From Allodiplogaster sudhausi (lineage: Eukaryota > Nematoda > Chromadorea > Rhabditida > Diplogasteridae): a stretch of DNA of 64,000 nt. Positions 1-9,757 of this stretch are shown one piece after another (position 1 is the first letter of the stretch; every line of letters starts with the position of its first letter). The stretch is from positions 2,781,001-2,845,000 of the forward strand of contig CALZFC010000043.1 in NCBI GenBank assembly GCA_945643635.1, given 5' to 3'. The notes beneath the pieces were generated by a model, which saw only the letters and a program-made list of their open reading frames with translations, did not search any database and was not told the origin of the DNA. Both the position numbers and the translations under genes were made by a program.

Positions 1-194
1 AACTAAATCGAACAGTTCTATTAACTTTACTTTTTGACCTACCAAATATGCACATTCCACCACACTCTTCATCTTTCACTGAACAAAGCTAGTTTAGGGT
101 GGTAAATGTCCAGGATGCTTTCGTCCATTAATTAGCTTCATCACCAAATCTCCTTTCAATATGGAGACGCATATTCCTGTCCTCATTTGGGAGG

Positions 195-730
195 TTATTT
201 CCGAAGCAACCAAATAAAACAGTTAGATTGAGAGAAGATGAATGCAAGAGATGAATAGGGAATGACCCATGGAAGCTTTTCTTTGTCGAGTTCCTTAGTC
301 GCGGAGCCACACGCATTGTTCTTGTTTTCCTGCACTTTCTTGTTCTCTGCTTCTGTCTGCGCGTCCATCTCTTCGCTATCTATCCGCTAAGAGAACAAAT
401 CTTTTATTTCATTTACTCTTAATTATCTATTTCAGTTAATTAGCTCTGGGGGTCTCCGCAGAGGAAGAACCTAACCTGCTTGAAAGAAACGCCCTCATCA
501 TAGGGAGCATCGTTATCTCTTCCACTGGAGTAGTACTTCACAGAGACGACGGATTGGTCAGAGACGAAGAGGAGAAACAGCCAGAGGAACAGACAACCAG
601 ACAAGGCTGAAGCTCATAGATACTCCGCAGAATCTATCGTTTCGTAAGGATCAGCCAAACAAAGCGAAACAGGTATCCAAGAATCGAGTGAATTAATACG
701 GAAAGACAAAGGAAACCAACCGCCTCTCAT
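195..730 (-). CDS. Small signal-peptide protein, function unknown
   Basis: Three exons can be joined on the minus strand. The first has an ATG at 730 and only about ten coding bases (MRG). Splicing to the second, near 608-472, gives a clear signal peptide (MRGALSGCLFLWLFLLFVSD). The mature part begins with a Tyr/Ser/Asp-rich stretch. The third exon (about 385-195) is strongly charged (Asp/Glu/Lys/Gln) and ends in a hydrophobic patch (PWVIPYSSLAFIF) that could be a membrane or GPI-type tail. The stop is at 195-197 unless another intron follows. I do not recognise the family. It lies 314 bp downstream of the zinc-finger gene on the same strand. Phase agreement and the signal peptide support it, but there is no homology evidence. 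Confidence 0.5.
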
Positions 731-1043
731 TCTCGAAGGAGACGAGATTAATCAAGAATGGAACAGAGGCTGTTATGTCATTTCAATATTTCAGTAATGT
801 TATTAGCGCTTTCATTAGTTATGCTATTCTGCTCTGATTTCATTCAGATGTACTTTCATTCAACATTCTATTGCCTGTGTACAAACCGATGGTTTTTAAC
901 AAATAATTTTATGCTTGATAATCGACAAACGTGTATACAATACTTTGAATCTTTAATCAACAACTAAGTACAATGAACTAGACCCGGGAGAATACCTAAA
1001 ATGGCAGACCCTGATATTGGATGAGACTGCAAGAGATGCCAGA
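731..1043. other. Intergenic gap between two minus-strand genes
   Basis: This 313-bp gap separates the stop of the zinc-finger gene from the start of the small secreted gene. It holds a 69-codon plus-strand frame (758-967) with no support. No polyadenylation or trans-splice site could be assigned with confidence. The length fits the intercistronic spacing of a nematode operon. Confidence 0.4.
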
Positions 1044-1632
1044 CTAGCCACTGCCTTGCAGTCCATGGCAGCGTCTGCGATGTCGAGTGAGAGCAGCCTC
1101 GTCTCCACTCAAGAACTTCCCGCACTCGGGGCATTCCCTTCGCTCACCTGAATACATTTATATCTCATTTATCGTGAAATGGAAAAAAAGAGTAAACGTC
1201 GTTCGTCTCAGTGAGTCCAATCTTTTCGCTTTAAAAGTACCAGAGTGTCTTGATTCGAATAAATCACTTGTCTGATATACTATAAAGTAAATAAGGTTAA
1301 AAAAGCTCGCCAAGATGGACGCGGACAAAGTGATGACGACGCTCTGAAGTGGTCTTGAAGGTACGACGGCAATCAGTGCAGATGTACTTGGACTGGCGAG
1401 AGTGGGAGGCACGAGAGTGCAAGGTCAGGCTGGAGAGGCAGAGATGCAGACAGTCATGGCAAGAGATGATAACAGCAGAGAGAGGAGAGAGACAGAGAGC
1501 GGAAGTGAGAGAAAGAGAAAGGCCAGAGAAAGTAAGAGAGAGAGGGAGGGATGCAGACAGTGATGGCAAGAGATGGATAACAGCAGCGAGAGAAGAGAGG
1601 CAGAGAGAGAGAGAGACAGAGAGAGAGAGACC

Positions 1633-1669
<37 letters not shown>

Positions 1670-2021
1670 AGAGAATGAAAGAGAGAGAGAAGAGAGATGC
1701 TGACCGCTCTTTCGTCGCGAATGTCTGTGGGCACTGAGCACAAGAGAATGGCCGCAGACCGAGGTGTGCGGAGTGGAGATGGCGGGTCAGCAGATATCTG
1801 CAGAACTCAGATTCCTCTCGGTAAGAGAAGGAAGGAAATAGCAAGAGCCTCTTGGCGAATTCTCGCTGGCAACCCTGCCAGCGACATCTTCGATCTCCCC
1901 TCCGCACGTGGCTGTCCACGTGTTCACTCGCACCCTCTGGCTCGCCACTCCAAGAACAACCTTCCCAGGAACACGCGATGTCAGACGGAGCCAAGCCATG
2001 CTGAGAGAGCGAGAAAGTCAT
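1044..2021 (-). CDS. C2H2 zinc-finger protein
   Basis: The product is a probable nuclear nucleic-acid-binding protein with at least five C2H2 fingers. In order they are CSWEGC...H (a divergent first finger), CRWQGC...H...H, CAQC...H...H, CTDC...H...H and CPEC...H...CH. They are linked by short HxGE-type linkers such as HLGERREC. The fingers read correctly only after splicing: one intron removes the GA/CT microsatellite at about 1470-1690, and another runs from 1310 to about 1148 with a GC donor (GCGAGC). A 51-bp in-frame segment (1848-1798) interrupts the second finger and behaves like a GC-AG intron. The stop is at 1044-1046. The 5' end is uncertain: an acceptor-like CTCTCTCAG precedes the first finger, so ATG 2021 may be spurious and earlier exons may exist. 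Confidence 0.75.
1485..1697. repeat. GA/CT microsatellite in an intron
   Basis: An imperfect GA-rich tract, densest at 1592-1690, fills an intron of the zinc-finger gene. On the sense strand of that gene it is a CT tract leading to the acceptor. It produces long false reading frames on both strands. Confidence 0.85.
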
Positions 2022-2322
2022 TAAGAGATCGAGAGAAATTAGTGGCAGGAAACGGTACAGAATTGATCCATAAAGGAAATAAATTTGCAGAGACCCTTAC
2101 ATGTAAAAAATTTTCAATATAGCAAAGTATTAATGTTTTAAAGCTTATAGTTCAAATGGCCTAAAAAGGCATTGTAAATTGAATCAAGAAAGTTGCCTGA
2201 CTTTGATGACACTTCGTAAGATGTCAGATTAATGAGTACCGTAATACTTGAGCATAATCAAGAAAGAATGATACAGTAAGCCGATGGAATGAATATGAAT
2301 GTCTTGGTGAGAGCGGAAGTAA

Positions 2323-3188
2323 TCATTCCATCTCTCCGACTCTGCCAGAGAGAAGAACCGCCCGTCCACGCCCCCTCCCTCCTTCACTCGCTGACACTTT
2401 CATCATTCGCATGATGAAGGGGATCGCAGCCAGGAAGAGAGCCACGTTCAGAATCATCTTTAACAGCAGAAGATTACATTAAGTATTAGCTGCCAATTAC
2501 ATGGAAATTCATTGTACCGAAACGACGAAGAGATTACGGTACATGAAGTGGCGGTACTCGCAAGGGATCGGGCATTCGAAGTGTGGCGGCAAGCCAATCG
2601 TACGATTAGACACCTGAGGAACAATCGGCCTTTTCTAACCAAGATGATGAGCACAGCACTTATAGCACTACTAAAACGCATCGAAACACAAAATGTATGA
2701 AGAGAGAAAGAAGCTCGCCTTCTGAACTCGGTCAGCAAGTTGATTGGCAACGGCTTCGATGGCCTCAACAGAGAGGACAACGTCTTCATCTCGATGTAAC
2801 GCACGGAAATCTTTGATCATCTGTTCACGCACCTTAAAAAGAACTATGCAAGAAGTCATCGTCAACACAAGATGTCGAAAGGGAAGCAAATAAACCTAAA
2901 TATACACCGGTGGTGTGAGAAGAGGGACTGACGAACCTTCTGGAAGTCTTCGCCTTCCGACTTCCCGTGACGACGCCACCACTGGTCAATGTTCACCTGG
3001 TAAAACAGATTCAGAATAGAGCGACTTCATTGAAAAAGGTGTTACAACTGCGTTTTTCAATACTCTTCAAAAACAAATAAGACAATTTGAAATGCCACTC
3101 CTCCGCTAACCTGAACAGCGATGTAGTGTCTGAGCTGGCCTACGAGAACCTTCTCAAAAAAGTGCCGAGTCCGCTCCCAGCATTCCAT
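2323..3188 (-). CDS. Protein with C-terminal membrane segment, unrecognised
   Basis: Five exons join in frame. They encode MECWERTRHFFEKV..., then VNIDQWWRRHGKSEGE..., a charged helical exon (VREQMIKDFRALHRDEDVV...), a Cys/Pro exon (HFECPIPCEYRHFMYRN) and a last exon with one hydrophobic helix (MILNVALFLAAIPFIM). That last exon ends in a basic Gly/Arg tail and a stop at 2323-2325. The layout suggests a protein anchored by its C-terminal helix with most residues in the cytosol. One intron starts with GC (GCGAGC, 2718/2717). The reading frame continues a little upstream of ATG 3188, so an earlier exon is possible. I do not recognise the family. It lies 302 bp upstream of the zinc-finger gene on the same strand. 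Confidence 0.5.
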
Positions 3189-3681
3189 TCCACTCGCGTC
3201 GTCCACCGAACAATGCGAACTTCAAGGAGTTCTAGTCTCTTGAGTTCGTAGCACCGGTTAGCACTTTTACATTAAATGACATGTATGAAAAATATCACAA
3301 TAGGCCACAAGAAGGAAAACGTGGAACGAACGAGCAGCCTATGACGGTGGAGTTGTCGCCGGTAGGCCATGTCTGAGTATCAGAAAGGAAAGAGAGAAGC
3401 AAGACGTGAAACAATGCGCAGCAAAGAGCCTTCCCCCTCGGAATCATCTCCTATCACGCTGTAATCAAATCATTACAATACTCGCGCAGAACGTTTCCAC
3501 ATTGATTATACTTCCAGCAGACTCAACAACGCGTTAAAAATTTTAAAAATAGCAAAGCAACAGATGATGGTTCACTGGAAAGTATGGAGAGTGCAAGGGA
3601 ACATAACGAGTTCTTCCGCCAGAGCACGGTCTTGGCTTCTTGCCAAGATTTAAATAACGGTATCTTACACTATTGCTGTAA
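3189..3681. other. Upstream region, no gene seen
   Basis: This stretch is the probable 5' flank of the gene at 2323-3188. I see no convincing exon or RNA gene before the foldback element that begins at 3691. Confidence 0.4.
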
Positions 3682-3712
3682 CAATTTTACGGGTGGAATA
3701 CATTTGCGCGCA

Positions 3713-3931
3713 GACACTTGCGCGCAGACAATTGCGCACAAGGACACTTGCGCACAAGGACACTTGCGCACAAGGACACTTGCGCACAAGGACACTTGCG
3801 CACAAGGACACTTGCGCACAAGGACACTTGCGCACAAGGACACTTGCGCACAAGGACACTTGCGCATATGGACACTTGCGCACACGGACACTTGCGCACA
3901 GACACTTGCGCGCACGGACATTTGCGCACAC
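3713..3931 (+). repeat. 16-bp minisatellite, left arm
   Basis: About 14 tandem copies of CACTTGCGCACAAGGA with a few variants: CATATGGA, CACACGGA, GCGCGCACGGA and one copy shortened by 2 bp. Because 16 is not a multiple of 3, all frames stay open and give false proteins with a 16-residue repeat. Confidence 0.95.
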
Positions 3932-4768
3932 CAAGTTTTCGTGCCCTCTTGGGAGATCATTTTGGTAACTTTTGGGGATACTTTTGGTAACTTTTGGGAA
4001 CACTTTTTGCAACCTTTGGGGACTCTTTTTATAACTTTTATGGACACTTTTGGTAACTTTAGGGAATACTTTTGGTAACCTTTGGGGACTCTATTGGTAA
4101 CTTCTGGGTATCCTTTTGAGACCAGGCAGGGACCCAACAGAGGTCCTTTTTTTGACCGTTTGAGGGCCCTTTTGTCTCCGTTTAGTAACCCCTCAGGGAT
4201 TCTTTAGACCAGTTTGAATTGAAAATGGTTTCCCCCGGGGTTACAATAGAAAAATAAGGTAACTTAATTTCACATAGCCGTATTTCTCCGTATAAGCATG
4301 CTCCAAAATAATATTATGTAATTAACCTAATTGTTCATGCATGAAAATATGTTTTAATGTAAAACCATCTCATAAAATTACATTAAAAGCCATTTGCTAT
4401 CACAAGTTGTCTGTCACCTTGCTAATTAACGTAATTTTATCCTTAGGGAGAAAATGTACAAATTCATGCAAGTAGGTGCAAATACTAATTGAAAGCGGTC
4501 TCTATGGAATGTTCAAGGGATCCAAAATAATCCCTAACAGGTCCCTAAATGGTACAAACTGGTCCCCAAACGTTGCCAAAAATGTCCTTAGAGTCATCTC
4601 TGAATGGTTCTAAAAGGCTCCAAAGGTTACTAAAAGTGTCCCCAAAAGTTACCAAAAGTGTCACCAAAAGTAACTAAAAGTGTCACCAAAAGTTTCCAAA
4701 AGCATCCCCAAAAGTTACCAAAAGTTTCCCCAAAAGCTACCAAAATGGTACCCCAAAAGGTCACAAAA

Positions 4769-5150
4769 ACTTGTGCGCAAATGTCCTTGTGCGCAAGTGT
4801 CATTGTGCGCAAGTGTCCTTGTGCGCAAGTGTCCTTGTGCGCAAGTGTCCTTGTGCGCAAGTGTCCTTGTGCGCAAGTGTCCATATGCGCAAGTGTCCTT
4901 GTGCGCAAGTGTCCATATGCGCAAGTGTCCTTGTGCGCAAGTGTCCATATGCGCAAGTGTCCTTGTGCGCAAGTGTCCATATGCGCAAGTGTCCTTGTGC
5001 GCAAGTGTCCATATGCGCAAGTGTCCTTGTGCGCAAGTGTCCTTGTGCGCAAGTGTCCTTGTGCGCAAGTGTCCTTGTGCGCAAGTGTCATAAGCGCAAG
5101 TGTCTGAGCGCAAGTGTCCCAAAACTATAGTGCGCGCAAGTGTCTGCGCG
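4769..5150 (-). repeat. 16-bp minisatellite, right arm
   Basis: About 23 tandem copies of the same unit in the opposite orientation (GTCCTTGTGCGCAAGT). In the middle of the array, units with CCTTGTG alternate strictly with units with CCATATG, making a 32-bp higher-order repeat. The array is longer than the left arm, so the two expanded independently. Confidence 0.95.
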
Positions 5151-5621
5151 CAAATGCATTCCACCCCAATTTTACAACGCACAATCTCGAAATTCCACCG
5201 CAAAGCTGTCTGCCACAATGTCTTTGATTCTGAACCACAGTTGGAAGAAAAATATATGCTTCCCCATCGCATTTCTCCAGTTGCTTACAATCAAGTGAAC
5301 TGCCTGAATATTGCTTGCAACTCACTGTTTATTAAACAACTTTAGCCATAAATGAAATCGGACACAGGTCATGAAGTAACAACACGACCTTCTAACAACC
5401 AATCTTCCTACAAATCTGTAGGGCAACAACGACAAGAAATTGACCAAATAGAAAATGAGGTGTCTACAAATGGAAGAACATGTAAGTCCTCATCGGTGCT
5501 GTTACAGCTAACCAAATATGAGAAGATAATAAACCGTGAATGAAATGCATGAGTCATTTGGATGGATCTAGCAGTAAGATGATGAGAATGAGGAATCGGA
5601 GAGAGAAGAAGAGAGAGTTGC

Positions 5622-7501
<1,880 letters not shown>

Positions 7502-7542
7502 TGAAGACAGTGGAAGAAGTAAGAGGAAACGAAGAAAGAGGA

Positions 7543-7550
7543 GAGAGAGG

Positions 7551-7592
<42 letters not shown>

Positions 7593-7600
7593 AGAGCGGG
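7543..7600. repeat. GA microsatellite upstream of PRPS
   Basis: A GA dinucleotide run lies about 40 bp 5' of the extended PRPS start. It is in the 5' UTR, an intron or the promoter; which of these cannot be told. Confidence 0.85.
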
Positions 7601-7601
7601 A

Positions 7602-9381
7602 TATCGACAAAAGAGAAAAATCAGCGAAACAGCACGACATTCCAATAGAACGCTTTCAACGCATTTAAACTGAACAGCATATACAATTGGGGCAAATTAG
7701 TCCGTAAAAAAAAGGAAAGCGTACTAGAGTCTAATTGAAAGGTCTTCCAATCTCCAGATCACCATGACAAAAAAAGGAAACTGACCGGACAAATTAAAAC
7801 ACTGACAAAGTCTAATGTGTGCGTAATGTTTAAGAAAATATGGCAACACATTTGACGGACACGAAGCAAAATGAGAACGATGTTACAACAATCTTAATAC
7901 ATCAAAGACAACGCGCCAGATCAAAAGGAGTTCGAGGAGATACGGATGGGAAAGAAACCCACCTGGATGGCTTTGTCTATACTTGATCATGAAGATCCAG
8001 AGTTCTCCGGAAGGGCAGCCTTTTTACCGAAAGAAGCGACGTTTCTGGAGATTACCGATACTGAGAGGCGTCCTCAAGCACGCCGTTTCCATTATACGCA
8101 GGGAGAAGTAAAGCGCGTTAAGCAACACAGGAATTAAGCGGTTCAAGTATATATTCAACACCTTTTCCTAATTCCTCGGATATCTTACTGCACCATCAAT
8201 AAGCAAATTTGAGTATTTAGCACATCAAATAAAGCATCCACAAGGCCAGACATTCGCAAACATAATTCAAAGGATCTAAAGGCATACTGACTAGTGACGG
8301 GCAAGTATTCACACACTATTAAAACCATTCCAGAAGTCATAGGGTCGCTGGTATCGCCTCAAAGGCGATAAAAAGATAAGCGGATACTGCCATCCATCGC
8401 GTAGGGGAAAAGAGGCTAATGGAATAGTCAAAGTCCACGCTGCGTATCAAATGCATATTTCTCAGTCGGTACCCAGTTATCTTATCAAGGATAGAAAGAG
8501 GAGAGGATGATGAGTAGAAGTGGACATCAATACAGCAAGAAGGGAAAGAAGCAAAAGAAGCATGACAGGTCGACAGGAGAGATGATGAGATCGCAGAGAG
8601 ACTTCAGCTCTTATTGCTCACGCAAGCGCGAAGCCGATATCCGTCTGCGTCGTTGGCTTCGATTATTCAGAGCATATTTCCTTCCGGCGAAGAGAAGAAG
8701 TCAGAGAAGCGAAGGTCGTGAGCAGTTTCCACAGAGTGCCAAATTTGGCGCCAAAGTCGAGTAAAGTCAACAACTACCACTCAAACTCAATATTCTCACG
8801 CATCGGAGAATGAAGCGCGCACTATTTACGGCATTTTGAGAGTGAAAATCAAAAATAAAATAAAACAAGCACGATTTGAACGACGATAGAAGCTCGCAAT
8901 AATATTCTTTCCTATGTAACATTTTTGGTGAAAAAATAAGTCACAGTACGGTAAGAAATTTCATTTACCGACAATAATGGCACGAAACTTTAGTGTTCAA
9001 ATTTCAGAGATTTTTAGTCGTTGTCTTTCTGTAAATCTTTTTTTTTTTTTAAATTATAAAATGAGATTTGACTTATTATTGCTAGATTAAAAACCAAATG
9101 TAAGAAGTTCAATTATCTTTTAAAGAAAAAAAAACAACGAGAAAAATTAATGGCAAAATAGCTTATAATGCATGCAATTTGTGCAGAAAGTTCATGATTA
9201 GACACAATCAACAAAACAGCTTTCTCTAATAAAACTTCGTCTTTTCTACAAAATGAATAATACTGTCTACAACAGCTTGTGCGAACTTGTGTAACTGAAT
9301 CTTTAGAATTCGAGCGAGACAGCCTAATGAAAGAGTTCAAATATCTGAATTTGCGGTTGAGAAGTTGCAATTTCGAAAACA
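7602..9381. other. Intergenic region upstream of PRPS
   Basis: About 1.8 kb between PRPS (-) and the next plus-strand reading frame. Several 60-85 codon frames occur (for example 7946-8137 and 8507-8764), but they lack recognisable domains or phase-matched neighbours and I do not call them. The only distinct motif is an E2F-type palindrome at 8744-8755. The right half is AT-rich. Confidence 0.4.
8744..8755. promoter_or_regulatory. E2F-type palindromic site
   Basis: The 12-bp perfect palindrome TTTGGCGCCAAA contains the E2F/DP consensus TTTSSCGC on both strands. It lies about 1.25 kb upstream of the extended PRPS start. S-phase control of nucleotide synthesis would make sense, but this is inference from one motif. 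Confidence 0.45.
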
Positions 9382-9675
9382 ATGAAAAGCATTTTCGCCA
9401 GTTTTTTCTTGTTCTTCGTGAACCTTCACGGCAATAGAGAAGAGAACGATCATGTGGCTACTTCCTTTGAGAATAAATGCTCCAAGCGAACAGAGTTCCC
9501 ATGCCCGGCTGACTTTTCGTGTTCTTTTAGCTGTCCATTTAACAAAAGCGTCAAGATATGCAGATATTCATGCGGTTGCATAATGCACAACACTATATAC
9601 ATGAATCAAAATGATCTCATGACTTCATTCCTAAACATATTCCTCTCACTTTCATTAATTTTTCTGTTTTGTTGA
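9382..9675 (+). CDS. Small Cys-rich secreted-type protein (97 aa)
   Basis: A single open frame starts at ATG 9382 in the good context AACAATG. It encodes a signal peptide (MKSIFASFFLFFVNLHG). Next comes a charged stretch and a compact cluster of eight cysteines: KCSKRTEFPCPADFSCSFSC, then ICRYSCGC. The protein ends in a strongly hydrophobic tail (FLNIFLSLSLIFLFC) like a GPI-attachment signal or a single membrane helix. I do not recognise the Cys spacing. It ends 82 bp before the Srg start, so it might be a 5' exon of that gene, although no clear donor was found. It could also be non-coding. Confidence 0.45.
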   Translation: MKSIFASFFLFFVNLHGNREENDHVATSFENKCSKRTEFPCPADFSCSFSCPFNKSVKICRYSCGCIMHNTIYMNQNDLMTSFLNIFLSLSLIFLFC

Positions 9676-9757
9676 ATGCGCTTTTAAATCTGAAAGAAGA
9701 TGCGAGATCTATGATATTTTTGATATCATCTTCATGCCCCTTGCCTTCATTGTAGAG

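Larger units (their letters stand above)
3691..5166. mobile_element. Foldback transposon with minisatellite arms, 9-bp TSD
   Basis: The element starts GGGTGGAATACATTTGCGCG and ends with a near-perfect inverted copy (CGCGCAAATGCATTCCACCC). It is flanked by a perfect 9-bp direct repeat, CAATTTTAC, at 3682-3690 and 5167-5175. Inside each terminus is an array of a 16-bp unit in mirror orientation. Further in, both sides carry a second degenerate tandem motif around CTTTTGGTAACTTTTGG (about 3950-4100 and 4625-4760, inverted). The centre (about 4140-4600) is AT-rich and unique. No transposase frame is present, so it is non-autonomous. A 9-bp duplication with long inverted termini points to a Mutator-like (MULE) foldback element. 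An 8-bp hAT or P-type duplication with one chance matching base is the alternative. Confidence 0.85.

Noticed and set aside
758..967. 69-codon plus-strand hydrophobic frame
   Set aside because: No homology, no neighbouring exon, and its position suits an intergenic gap between two minus-strand genes.
3713..3931. Regular short repeats resembling a CRISPR array
   Set aside because: Units are 16 bp and directly contiguous with no spacers, mirrored in inverted orientation at the other end of a transposon with target duplications, in a eukaryotic genome.
3584..5272. Long open frames on both strands with a 16-residue protein repeat
   Set aside because: They come from a 16-bp minisatellite that lacks stops in all frames; no start context, splice logic or homology.
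8507..8764. 85-codon basic plus-strand frame
   Set aside because: Composition is plain Arg/Lys/Ser, no domain, no phase-matched exon, and it overlaps the likely regulatory region of PRPS.
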